In this document: positions 53,441 to 61,397 of the stretch, piece after piece
How positions within the stretch are numbered: the stretch's first letter is position 1
How the letters are laid out: every line of letters starts with the position of its first letter
NCBI RefSeq assembly: GCF_007681555.1
Contig: NZ_VELE01000007.1
Coordinates: forward strand, 1-64,000
Source of the DNA: Kocuria salsicia
GTDB taxonomy: Bacteria; Actinomycetota; Actinomycetes; Actinomycetales; Micrococcaceae
Direction of reading: 5' to 3'
Length of the DNA: 64,000 bases
Program-made: the position numbers and the translations under genes
Notes under the pieces: generated by a model
Database searches by the model: none
Told to the model about the DNA's origin: nothing
What the model saw: only the letters and a program-made list of their open reading frames with translations

Positions 53441-55597
53441 TCAGCCCTGGGACGCGAGCACGAACGGCAGGACCGCCTCCGCTCCCGCTCTCCGCAGCTC
53501 CCGGGCCGCGACGGTGAGGCTCCACCGGCTGTCGACGAGGTCGTCCACCAGCAGGATGCTCGCCTGTGGGGCGGACCCGAGCTGCTCGGCAAGCTGCGGC
53601 GGGACCACGAAACGGTCCCACACCTCTGCCAGCCGGTAGGCGCTGTTGCCGCCGTGGCTGCCCCGGGGGATGTCCGGATTCAGATTTAGCGCACCCCAGT
53701 ACGGCAGGTGCCCGGCGGAGGCGATCCCGCGGGCGAGAGAGTCCACGAGCCGCGGCCGGGACACGGACGGCATGGCCACCACAGCGGTGGGCCGCCGCTG
53801 CCAGTCCCACTGGGCGAGCACGGAGATGCTCGCCCGCCCGAGGTCCGCCGTGACCTCGGAGTCCACGGGTGCACCGTCCTCCCCCGCCCGGAAGACCTCC
53901 CGCAGCCGCTGGCCCCAGCCGAGATCCGTGAGCCGTGCCAGCGCCCTGCCACGCTCGGCCCGCTCCGTCTCCGGGATCTTCCCCTTCAGCGGCAGCCCAA
54001 GCCTGTCCATGCCCGTGGGCCACTGGGCACGCGGCTCGACCGGCAGGCCTGCCCGGTGCAGAGCGGCGTCCGCGGCGTCCGAGGCCTGGGCGTCGACACC
54101 CGTGGCGTACCAGGGCCCCGCGCACACATCGCACCGCCCGCAGGGCTGCGCCGTGGGATCGTCCAGCTGCCGGGTGAGGAACCGCATGCGGCACTCGGTG
54201 GTGGCCTGGTAGTCCAGCATGGCCTGCTGCTCGGCTTCCCGAGCCCGCCGCACGCGCTCGTAGCGCGGGGCGTCGTAGCTCCACGGCCTGCCCGTACTCT
54301 GCCAGCCGCCGGCCACGCGCTCCACGGCGCCGTCCACCGCGAGCACCTTCAGCAGCAGCTCCAGGGGCGAGCGCTTGATGTTGACCCGGGGCTCCAGCGC
54401 GGCCACCGACAGCGGCCCGCCGTGCTCCGCGAGCGCCGTGAGCACCGCCATGGCCTTCTCCTGCGTGGGCATGGAGGCTGTGGCGAAGTACTCCCAGATC
54501 TCCCGGTCCTCGGCTCCGGGCAGCAGCAGGACGTCCGCACTGTCCGTGGCACGCCCGGCTCGTCCCACCTGCTGGTAGTAGGCGACCGGTGAGGACGGCG
54601 CACCCAGGTGCACCACAAAGCCGAGATCCGGCTTGTCGAAGCCCATGCCCAGCGCGGACGTGGCCACGAGGGCCTTGACCTGATTCTTCTTGAGTGCGGC
54701 CTCGAGCTCCTCGCGCTCCGCGGCGTCCGTGCGGCCGGTGTAGGAGGCGACGGCGTGCCCGGCGTCCGACAGCGCCCGCGCGGTGTCCTCCGCCGCACCG
54801 ATGGTCAGGGCGTAGATGATCCCGCTGCCCGGCAGCTCCTCGAGGTGCTGGAGCAGCCACGCGAGCCGGATGGCGGCGGAGGGCAGCTTCAGCACGCCGA
54901 GCCGCAGGGACGCCCGGGAGAGGGGACCGCGCAGCATGAAGACCTCCTGCTGGTATCCGGAGCCCACGCCGAGCTGCTCGCGGACGTCCTCGATCACGCG
55001 CTCGTTCGCGGTGGCCGTGGTGGCCAGCACTGCCACGGACTCCGGCAGGTCCGCGAGCATGTCCTTGATCCGGCGGTAGTCCGGGCGGAAGTCGTGTCCC
55101 CAGTCCGAGATGCAGTGTGCCTCGTCCACCACGAGCAGGCCGAGCCGGGAGACGAGCTGCGGGAGCTGCTCGTCTCGGAAGCGCGGGTTGTTGAGACGTT
55201 CCGGGGAGACGAGCAGGACATCCAGCTCCCCGCGGTCCAGTGCCGCGCTGATCTCGGACCACTCCGTGGGGTTGGCGGAGGAGATGGCCGCGGCGCGCAC
55301 ACCCGCGCGCTGCGCGGCGGAGACCTGGTCCCGCATCAGCGCCAGCAGCGGAGAGATGATGAGGGTTGGCCCGAAGCCCTGGGCGCGCATCAGCAGCGCC
55401 GAAAGGAAGTAGACGGCGGACTTCCCCCACCCTGTGCGCTGGACCACGAGCGCCCGGCGGTGGTCCTGGACGAGCGCCGAGATGGCCTCGAACTGCCCCG
55501 GGTGGAAGTCCGCCGCGGGGCTGCCCGTGAGGTCCCGCAGGTGGCGCTGCGCGCGCTCGCGCAGCGAAGTGGTGCCGTGTTCCGCCGTCTCGGTCAT
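53441..55597 (-). CDS. recQ: RecQ-family DNA helicase with C-terminal phosphoribosyltransferase-like domain
   Basis: This 718-residue superfamily 2 helicase has Walker A in RTGWGKSAVY, DEAH box VVDEAHCISDWGHDFRPDY, TTATANERVIEDV, and motif VI QQVGRAGR. A four-cysteine zinc cluster (CRMRFL...CGRCDVC) follows, as in RecQ. Instead of an HRDC domain the last about 110 residues look like a type I phosphoribosyltransferase, with the PRPP-loop signature ILLVDDLVDSRWSLTVAA. RecQ proteins resolve forked and recombination DNA. The added domain could bind or use a phosphoribosyl nucleotide; this is inferred. Standard RecQ is about 600 residues. It stands alone on the minus strand. Confidence 0.88.
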   Translation of the reverse strand: MTETAEHGTTSLRERAQRHLRDLTGSPAADFHPGQFEAISALVQDHRRALVVQRTGWGKSAVYFLSALLMRAQGFGPTLIISPLLALMRDQVSAAQRAGVRAAAISSANPTEWSEISAALDRGELDVLLVSPERLNNPRFRDEQLPQLVSRLGLLVVDEAHCISDWGHDFRPDYRRIKDMLADLPESVAVLATTATANERVIEDVREQLGVGSGYQQEVFMLRGPLSRASLRLGVLKLPSAAIRLAWLLQHLEELPGSGIIYALTIGAAEDTARALSDAGHAVASYTGRTDAAEREELEAALKKNQVKALVATSALGMGFDKPDLGFVVHLGAPSSPVAYYQQVGRAGRATDSADVLLLPGAEDREIWEYFATASMPTQEKAMAVLTALAEHGGPLSVAALEPRVNIKRSPLELLLKVLAVDGAVERVAGGWQSTGRPWSYDAPRYERVRRAREAEQQAMLDYQATTECRMRFLTRQLDDPTAQPCGRCDVCAGPWYATGVDAQASDAADAALHRAGLPVEPRAQWPTGMDRLGLPLKGKIPETERAERGRALARLTDLGWGQRLREVFRAGEDGAPVDSEVTADLGRASISVLAQWDWQRRPTAVVAMPSVSRPRLVDSLARGIASAGHLPYWGALNLNPDIPRGSHGGNSAYRLAEVWDRFVVPPQLAEQLGSAPQASILLVDDLVDSRWSLTVAARELRRAGAEAVLPFVLASQG

Positions 55598-56196
55598 GGG
55601 CGAAGTCTCGCAGGTGCCTCGGACACGAATAAGCGGCCTGCGGTGCCGGCGCGGGGCTGCCCGTTAACGTGATACGTCCGCTGCACCCGGACCCTTCCCC
55701 CGAAGCGGTCCTCTCGGTGCAGCGGACGCACACGCCGGTAACCGGCGCGGATCAGATCCGCTCGGAGCACACGCCCCCCGGCGTGGACCCCGTTGCAACG
55801 CTCCACAAGACGTCCCGGTCCTGTCACGCCCCCAGCGTGTCAGGGGACCGGATCACGACGATCTGCGCGGCCCGTATTCCCCCCGGTCATGACCGCGCGT
55901 CGCTCGTTCTCCCGTGGTGCGATGACTTCATGCTGACACGTCACTCCCGGGATTTCCACCGCTGCGGAAGCACCTGCAGACCCATCACAATTCTGTGGAC
56001 AAGCCACTTACAAAGCATATTCACGCATGTCAGAAGCCGTTTATAGGCGGTCGAACCCCGCCACCGCGGCGGCCCGACCCGGCGCACGTACCGCAAAATG
56101 GGGACAGACCGAACGACCGGTGGGCCCGCTGCAGGACGCCGGAGGCCACACATGAAGAAGCCCCGCGCCGGTCGGAACCGGGACGGGGCTGGAGGG
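55598..56196. other. Gene-poor region beside tRNA-Lys
   Basis: No gene is convincing in these 600 nt. A 125-codon frame on the plus strand (55669-56046) lacks codon bias and homology. The part at about 55910-56060 is clearly lower in GC than the rest of the window. It holds TGTGGACAA (55994-56002), the complement of the actinobacterial DnaA box TTGTCCACA, as a single copy. A hairpin with mismatches at 56159-56190 probably terminates tRNA-Lys transcription. Confidence 0.4.
56159..56190 (-). terminator. Hairpin after tRNA-Lys
   Basis: AGCCCCG at 56159-56165 pairs with CGGGGCT at 56184-56190, with a further imperfect inner stem. It starts 7 nt beyond the tRNA 3' end. Confidence 0.55.
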
Positions 56197-56269
56197 TGCG
56201 CCCTGTGGGGCTCGAACCCACGACCCATGGATTAAAAGTCCACTGCTCTACCAACTGAGCTAAAGGCGC
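56197..56269 (-). tRNA. tRNA-Lys (TTT anticodon)
   Basis: A 73-nt cloverleaf on the minus strand: acceptor GCGCCTT/AGGGCGC (56269-56263 with 56204-56198, one T-G pair), discriminator A, anticodon stem TGGA/TCCA around CTTTTAA with TTT at 56236-56234, and T-arm with TTCGAGC. CCA is not encoded. Confidence 0.97.
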
Positions 56270-56270
56270 G

Positions 56271-56311
56271 TGCCCGATCTCGCGGTGCGGCGATCGGGCA
56301 CCGCCACTCTA
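56271..56311 (-). promoter_or_regulatory. tRNA-Lys promoter region with a leader hairpin
   Basis: TAGAGT (56311-56306, minus) is a likely -10 box. Between it and the tRNA lies a perfect 9-bp stem, TGCCCGATC (56271-56279) with GATCGGGCA (56292-56300), which would form in the transcribed leader. Confidence 0.45.
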
Positions 56312-56591
56312 CCGCAGGCACGCCGCGGATTCGCTCCGCCCGTCCGCGCGGCGTCGTCGCTCCTCGTGCCTCCGGCTGCGACGGGCCTTAAAGTGGGGGT
56401 GCGCGGCAGTGGGAAGTACCAGGCAGTGCGGATCCCGGCGGCGGGGAACCCGCGGTGGGACCCGCACGGTGTGGGATCCTTGGGGCAACATCCGAACCCG
56501 CCGTGCAGGCCCCGCCACCGGGGTCCTGCCAGCCCCGGCCCGCCGCGCCACCGCCGTACCCGGGCCGACCCCCAATCCCCAGGAGTGATCC

Positions 56592-58433
56592 GTGAGCACC
56601 GTTCCCATGACCAAGCTGGGCCCCTCGCCCGTCACGGAGTACCTGCGCCGCGTCGTGGCGGACCTGCGCGAGGTGGAGGGCGGCGCCGTCAACACCTCGA
56701 TCCCGGAGCTTGCGAACGCGGACCCCTCGACCGTGGGCATCGCCGTGGCCACCGTGGACGGCGCGCTGTACCAGGCCGGTGACACCAAGCAGGAGTTCAG
56801 CATCCAGTCCATCTCCAAGGCCTTCACGTATGCGCAGGCGCTGACGGACCGCGGTGTGGAGGGTGTCTTCGAGAAGATCGACGTGGAGCCCAGCGGGGAC
56901 GCCTTCAACGAGATATCCCTGCAGCCGGACACCGGACGTCCCTCCAACCCCATGATCAACGCCGGGGCCATCGCGTCCACCTCGCTGGTGCGCAACACGT
57001 CCCACGGCTCGCGCATGGAGCGCATCCTGCGGCTGTACTCGCGCTGCGCCGGCCGGCAGCTGCGGATCAACAAGACCGTGCAGGCACAGGAGCGCCGGGC
57101 CGGGGACCGCAACCGCGCCCTGGGCTGGCTGCTGACCTCCCGCGGGATCATCGAGGGCGATCCCACACGCGCCCTGGAAGACTACTTCAGCCAGTGCGCG
57201 GTGATGCTCAACTGCGTGGACCTGGCCCGGATGGGTGCCACGCTCGCCGCGGGCGGCAGGAACCCGGTGACCGGGGAGCGTGTGCTGGAGCCCCCGGTGG
57301 TCTCGGACGTCCTGTCCGTGATGAGCACGTGCGGCATGTACGACGACGCCGGGCGCTGGGCGCTGCGCGTGGGTCTGCCCGCGAAGTCGGGTGTGAGCGG
57401 CGGCGTCGTCGCTGTGCTGCCCGGCCAGCTCGCGGTGGCGGTGTTCTCCCCGCCGCTGGACCGGCACGGAAACTCGGTGCGCGGCGTGGCGGCGTGCGAG
57501 CGGCTCACCAAGGACCTGGACCTGCACTTCGCGCGCACCGAGCGCAACGGACACTCCACCGTGCGCGCCGAGTACACCCTCGCGGAGGCGCCGTCCCTCG
57601 TGCGTCGCAACGAGGCCGCCACGGAGGTCCTCGAGGAGCACGGTGAGGACGCACGGATCATCGAGCTGCAGGGGGACCTGCGCTTCGCGGGTGCGGAGAC
57701 CGCCGTCCGCACGGTGCGGGAGGCCGCACGGCAGTCCCGCTACGTGCTCGTGGACATCCGCCAGGTGGACGACATGGCTCGGTTCGTGATCCCCATGCTC
57801 GGTCGCGCGGCGGAGCAGGTGGAGAACACGGGCCACCACGTGGTGCTGATCGCGGAGAAGGGCAACGAGCACGCCGGGCGGCTGGAGCACCCCATGCCGG
57901 TGTTCACCACGCGCGCCGAGGCCCTCACCTGGGCTGAGGACCGGATCCTCGAGGAGTTCGGCGGAGGCGAGTGCACTCCGGACAAGGTGGCCTCCACCCG
58001 CTCCGAGCTGCTGAGCACCATGGACGAGGAGGACGTCCGCCGCATCCGCGCGCACACCGAGCCCGTGTCGTGGGACGCCGGCGCCACCGTGCTACGCGCC
58101 GGCCAGAAGTTCAACGGCGTGTTCATGGTGACCTCGGGGCGTGTGGAGGTCTCCCGCCGCTCCCCGCAGGGCGACCGGGTGGAGCTGGAGGTCATCGGCC
58201 CGGGAATGAGCTTCGGCGAGATCGCCATGGGCACCGGGCTGCGCCACCTGGTGAGCTTCACGGCCCTGTCGGACGTCACCGCCCAGCGGCTGTCCCCGGA
58301 GGCCATCGCGCAGATCGAGGAGGAGGACCCGCGCCTGGCGCTGCGCTGGTGGCGAGCCGTAGGCCAGCAGGCGATGCTGCGCATCGAGGAGCGCTGGCGC
58401 CAGCGCGCCGGGGAGACCCACACGGCCGGCTGA
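56592..58433 (+). CDS. glsA: Glutaminase A with STAS and cyclic-nucleotide-binding domains
   Basis: This 613-residue protein combines three modules. Residues 1 to about 310 are a serine-dependent glutaminase that turns glutamine into glutamate and ammonia: the catalytic SISK motif in FSIQSISKAF, PSNPMINAGAIAS, and LPAKSGVSGG. About 340-455 is a STAS-like domain (IIELQGDLRFAGAE, VLVDIRQVDDMAR). About 475-600 is a cyclic-nucleotide-binding fold (GATVLRAGQKFNGVFMVTSGRVEVSRR, GMSFGEIAMGTG). This suggests regulation of glutaminase activity by a small ligand or partner, which is inferred. The GTG at 56592 has AGGAG 6 nt upstream. Simple glutaminases are about 310 residues. Confidence 0.9.
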   Translation: MSTVPMTKLGPSPVTEYLRRVVADLREVEGGAVNTSIPELANADPSTVGIAVATVDGALYQAGDTKQEFSIQSISKAFTYAQALTDRGVEGVFEKIDVEPSGDAFNEISLQPDTGRPSNPMINAGAIASTSLVRNTSHGSRMERILRLYSRCAGRQLRINKTVQAQERRAGDRNRALGWLLTSRGIIEGDPTRALEDYFSQCAVMLNCVDLARMGATLAAGGRNPVTGERVLEPPVVSDVLSVMSTCGMYDDAGRWALRVGLPAKSGVSGGVVAVLPGQLAVAVFSPPLDRHGNSVRGVAACERLTKDLDLHFARTERNGHSTVRAEYTLAEAPSLVRRNEAATEVLEEHGEDARIIELQGDLRFAGAETAVRTVREAARQSRYVLVDIRQVDDMARFVIPMLGRAAEQVENTGHHVVLIAEKGNEHAGRLEHPMPVFTTRAEALTWAEDRILEEFGGGECTPDKVASTRSELLSTMDEEDVRRIRAHTEPVSWDAGATVLRAGQKFNGVFMVTSGRVEVSRRSPQGDRVELEVIGPGMSFGEIAMGTGLRHLVSFTALSDVTAQRLSPEAIAQIEEEDPRLALRWWRAVGQQAMLRIEERWRQRAGETHTAG

Positions 58434-58487
58434 GCTCGTGACCGCGGTCATGAACCGGCCGGGGACCCCGGGCGTACACTCGGGCGC

Positions 58488-59108
58488 ATGCCCGAACGCC
58501 GTACTCACCACTCACCCGTGAAGTTCTCACCGCAGATGTTCGAGGCCCAGGAGGGCGGGACCGATCCCGCTCGGGTCTCCGAGGCCGCGCACCTCGCCGC
58601 CCAGGCCCTCGTCTCCCGCGGCAGGGACTCCCAGGACCCTGCGGTCCGGGAACGCCTGGTGCGCCTCACGGACGAGCAGGGCCTCGAGGGGATCGCCGAG
58701 ATGTGGTCCGAGGCCCCCGCGGTGTCCCTGCCGGGCACGCTCTGGCGCCTCTACGCGCTGCGTGCCTCCGCACGCAAGGACCCGGACCGCATGAGCCGCT
58801 GGTTCGCCGCCGGGCGGTACACCGCGCAGGTGCCGAACGTCGTGGCCGGGGTCGCGGACCCGCCGGGTGCGCAGGAGATCTGCGACGTCGCGGACACCAT
58901 CCTCTCTGGCGCGTTCGAGGGCGAGTTCGACGTCGCCCTGGAGCGTTTCGCGGCGTTCGCCCGGGTGGTCGCCGCGGGCCAGGAGCACACACTGGACGTG
59001 CCCGGTCTCAGCGTGCGCGATCCGTGGGAGCGGATCCCCCGGCTGCTGCGCACGGCCGAGGACCTGGAGGCCGCCGCGCAGGCCTGGCGGGCCGGCTCGC
59101 TCGAGTAG
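58488..59108 (+). CDS. Conserved protein of unknown function
   Basis: The 206-residue product is soluble, helical and Ala/Arg-rich, with FSPQMFEAQEGGTDPARVSEAAHLAAQALV, a middle segment VSLPGTLWRLYALRASARKDPDRMSRWF, and a C-terminal part with PWERIPRLLRTAEDLE. I do not recognise the family. The ATG at 58488 lies 7 nt after TACACT (58475-58480), a leaderless candidate that also fixes the start. It follows the glutaminase gene by 54 nt but likely has this promoter of its own. No catalytic motif is visible. Confidence 0.8.
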   Translation: MPERRTHHSPVKFSPQMFEAQEGGTDPARVSEAAHLAAQALVSRGRDSQDPAVRERLVRLTDEQGLEGIAEMWSEAPAVSLPGTLWRLYALRASARKDPDRMSRWFAAGRYTAQVPNVVAGVADPPGAQEICDVADTILSGAFEGEFDVALERFAAFARVVAAGQEHTLDVPGLSVRDPWERIPRLLRTAEDLEAAAQAWRAGSLE

Positions 59109-59320
59109 GCACCGCGGCGTCGTCGCCCACCGCGCCCGCGCCGTCGGCCTCGCCGGGGACGCCGTCGTCGACGCCGTGCTGTCGTCGCCCACCACGCCCA
59201 CGTTGCCGGGCCGCAACGCCGGGCCGCGCCTGGTGCCGCCCACGGGGTGCCGCGGTGCGGCGGATCGGGCCTCGCCCCACCGGGGTTGAGGCGGCCCCGG
59301 GGGCTCGCGCTACGATGGGT
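59109..59320. other. Intergenic stretch with GC-rich repeats and a candidate promoter
   Basis: About 200 nt without a gene, opening with a copy of the dispersed 12-mer GCGGCGTCGTCG (59114-59125) and related GACGCCGTCGTCG sequences. TACGAT at 59311-59316 could be a -10 box for the RNA that follows; TTGAGG (59286-59291) is a weak -35 at 19 nt. Confidence 0.35.
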
Positions 59321-59413
59321 GTAGGTGTCGGGCCGTGGCAGCCCCGGGCTCCATCATTTAGCCGCTTCGAGCGGCCTTCCGCCGAGAGGCGCTCCCGGTC
59401 CGGCACCGCCTAC
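59321..59413 (+). ncRNA. Candidate structured RNA or 5' leader upstream of DUF47-pitA
   Basis: GTAG plus GTGTCGG (59321-59331) pair with CCGGCAC and CTAC (59400-59406 and 59410-59413), closing a long helix over about 90 nt. Inside are hairpins GCCGCT-TCG-AGCGGC (59361-59375) and CGCC-GAGA-GGCG (59380-59391, GNRA loop). An alternative pairing GATGG (59314-59318) with CCATC (59351-59355) overlaps the 5' side of the closing helix, which could allow switching. A TACGAT box lies just upstream. It matches no riboswitch class I know. Confidence 0.35.
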
Positions 59414-59494
59414 TTCTCCCCCTCTCTTCGCGCGGGTTTGCGCGCCTCCACCCGTGCCCCGTCACGGTACTCCCCACCTGTAACCTTCGTTCGG

Positions 59495-59500
59495 TACAGT
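59495..59500 (+). promoter_or_regulatory. -10 box of the DUF47-pitA operon
   Basis: TACAGT would start transcription near 59507, giving a 54-nt leader with GGGAGG 8 nt before the DUF47 start. The -35 region is weak. A short hairpin GCGCG-GGTTTG-CGCGC (59430-59445) lies upstream and could end transcription from the 59311 promoter. Confidence 0.45.
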
Positions 59501-59560
59501 TGCGCCGACACGAAGCCGAGAACGAGGCTGACGGAGCCCAGGACGCGGGAGGACGGACGG

Positions 59561-60178
59561 ATGGCCTTTCGGATCTTCCCGGAGGACGAGCGCGTCACGG
59601 ACCTGCTGGTCCAGATGGCCCAGTGCGTCCTGACGGCGGTGGAGCAGCTCTCGGAGCACCTCGGGCAGATCGACAAGGTCTGGGAGCTGCCCATCCCGGA
59701 CCTCCTGGACACCGAGGACCGCTGCACCAACCTCTACTTCTCCCTGATGACCACCACGCGCTCCTCCTACGTGGTGCCCATCCCCCGCCAGGACGTCTAC
59801 GTGCTGGGCCACTGGCTGCTGCGCGCCGTGCAGTGCCTCGTGGCGTGCGCCGAGCTCCACCGCCAGTACAAGGTGGAACGGCCCAGCTCCCACGCCACCG
59901 AGCAGCTCGCCGTAATCCAGCACATGGCCCACATGACGCTCAAGGCCATGGGCCGCCTGACCAGCCTGGAGGAGCTCGACGACTACTGGTTCGAGATGAT
60001 CCGGCTGACCCGCCAGGCCGAGCGCACCCAGCGCAGCTACCGGGCCAGCCTGCTGGACGAGTTCAAGGCCGGTCAGGCCATCCGCCGAATGGACACCGCC
60101 CAGCAGCTCTTCGACGCCGCGCAGGCCCTCGGCCAGGTCTCCTCCGAGGTGGGCCGGATCCTCGTGGCGGAGTCCTGA
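59561..60178 (+). CDS. DUF47 (PhoU-like) Pit accessory protein
   Basis: This 205-residue helical protein belongs to the DUF47 family, related to PhoU, typically encoded with PiT phosphate transporters and thought to modulate them. It opens MAFRIFPEDERVTDLLVQM and has repeated long helices with HMAHMTLKAMGRLTSLEELDD and the end SSEVGRILVAES. The ATG at 59561 has GGGAGG 8 nt upstream. The pitA start follows 4 nt after its stop, so the two are coupled. A candidate structured RNA lies in the upstream region. Confidence 0.88.
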   Translation: MAFRIFPEDERVTDLLVQMAQCVLTAVEQLSEHLGQIDKVWELPIPDLLDTEDRCTNLYFSLMTTTRSSYVVPIPRQDVYVLGHWLLRAVQCLVACAELHRQYKVERPSSHATEQLAVIQHMAHMTLKAMGRLTSLEELDDYWFEMIRLTRQAERTQRSYRASLLDEFKAGQAIRRMDTAQQLFDAAQALGQVSSEVGRILVAES

Positions 60179-60182
60179 GCCC

Positions 60183-61211
60183 GTGACCGAGCTGCTGGCC
60201 CTGCTGGGGATCCTCCTCACGCTCGTCTTCACGGTGGTCAACGGCTTCCACGACGCCTCCAACGCCGTGGCGCTGCCCGTGCGCTTCAACGCCCTCACCC
60301 CGCGCGTGGCGCTGTGGCTGGGAGCGGTGTTCAACCTCGTGGGCGCGCTGCTCGTGGGGCTGGTGCTGAACCGGATGATCACCTTCGAGATCCCCGTGCC
60401 GTTGGACGTGGTGGGGGTCGTGGCGCTGCTGTGCTCGCTCGTGACCGCGATCGGCTGGGACCTCGCCACCTGGTGGTGGCGGATGCCGTCCTCCTCCACC
60501 GCGGCGATCGGCGGCGCGGTGGTGGGTGCCCTGCTGGGGGCGCGCGCCGTGGGGCTGCTCCACGGCCCCCTGCCGGTGGGCCCCTACCTCTCGTGGAACG
60601 TGTTGGTGCCCCTGGTCGTCTCCCCGGTGGTCGCGTTCGCTGCCGCCTACCTGCTGGTGCCGCCCCTGGTGCACCTGGTCCGCCACGAGACGCCGGGGCG
60701 CGTGAACTTCCGCTCGGGCGTGGTGCAGGCCACGGGTGCCGCGGCCATCCACTTCGGCCACGGGATCCAGCACGCCCGCCGCACCCTGTGGATCCTCATG
60801 GTCCTGATGCTCGTGCTCGGCTCCGGCTTCTCCCGCGGCAGCATCCCCGTGTGGCTGGTCCTGCTGGTGGGCCTCTGCCTGGGCTTCGGGACGCTGCTGG
60901 GCGGGTGGCGGATCGCCTACACGCTCTCCTCGCGCGTGGTCACCCTGGACCCCCTGCGCGGTGCGATCGCCCAGACGGTCTCCGGCGCCCTGCTCTTCGT
61001 GGGCGGCTTCCTCTCCCCCATCCCGCTGTCCACCTCGCAGACGAGCACGGGCGCGATCCTCGGCGCCGGCTCCACCCAGAAGTTCCGCACCGTCTACCAC
61101 AAGACCGTGGTGCGCCTGCTCCTCACGTGGATCGTCACGGCGCCGGTGTGCGGGCTGGTCTCGGGGATGCTCTTCCTCGCGCTCTCCCCGCTGCTGCCCG
61201 CCCTGCTCTGA
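60183..61211 (+). CDS. pitA: PiT-family inorganic phosphate transporter
   Basis: The 342-residue membrane protein carries the duplicated PiT signatures: VVNGFHDASNAVALPVR near the start and STSQTSTGAILGAG near the C-terminus, with PSSSTAAIGGAVVGALLGA and about ten helices. It imports phosphate (as metal phosphate) by proton symport, usually with lower affinity than Pst. The GTG at 60183 lies 4 nt after the DUF47 stop. It is convergent with the pst operon, so two phosphate uptake systems lie side by side. Confidence 0.93.
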   Translation: MTELLALLGILLTLVFTVVNGFHDASNAVALPVRFNALTPRVALWLGAVFNLVGALLVGLVLNRMITFEIPVPLDVVGVVALLCSLVTAIGWDLATWWWRMPSSSTAAIGGAVVGALLGARAVGLLHGPLPVGPYLSWNVLVPLVVSPVVAFAAAYLLVPPLVHLVRHETPGRVNFRSGVVQATGAAAIHFGHGIQHARRTLWILMVLMLVLGSGFSRGSIPVWLVLLVGLCLGFGTLLGGWRIAYTLSSRVVTLDPLRGAIAQTVSGALLFVGGFLSPIPLSTSQTSTGAILGAGSTQKFRTVYHKTVVRLLLTWIVTAPVCGLVSGMLFLALSPLLPALL

Positions 61212-61397
61212 ACGGCCCTGAGCCGACGACGACGCCGCACGGCCGCCTCCCGCGCGCTGCGGTCCATCCCCGCGCCCCAGCTCAAGGCTGAGGCCGCGCA
61301 CCCGAGCCCGAGCCCAGGGTGACGCGGCCCCGTAGCAGAGGCGAGGCGGCCCTGCGCCGGGGCCACGCGGCGTCGTCGTGCCCGTCCGTCGCGGGGA
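61212..61397. other. Intergenic region between pitA and pstB with an inverted 12-mer pair
   Basis: These 186 nt between convergent genes hold no gene. CGACGACGCCGC (61227-61238) and GCGGCGTCGTCG (61367-61378) form a perfect 12-nt inverted pair about 128 nt apart. Several smaller CGCGG/CCGCG stems lie between. Confidence 0.45.

Noticed and set aside
55994-56002. A replication origin suggested by a DnaA-box-like TGTGGACAA
   Set aside because: It is a single copy, with no dnaA or dnaN gene nearby and no cluster of boxes.
55669-56046. A 125-codon frame in the gene-poor region
   Set aside because: No codon bias, no ribosome-binding site and no recognisable domain.
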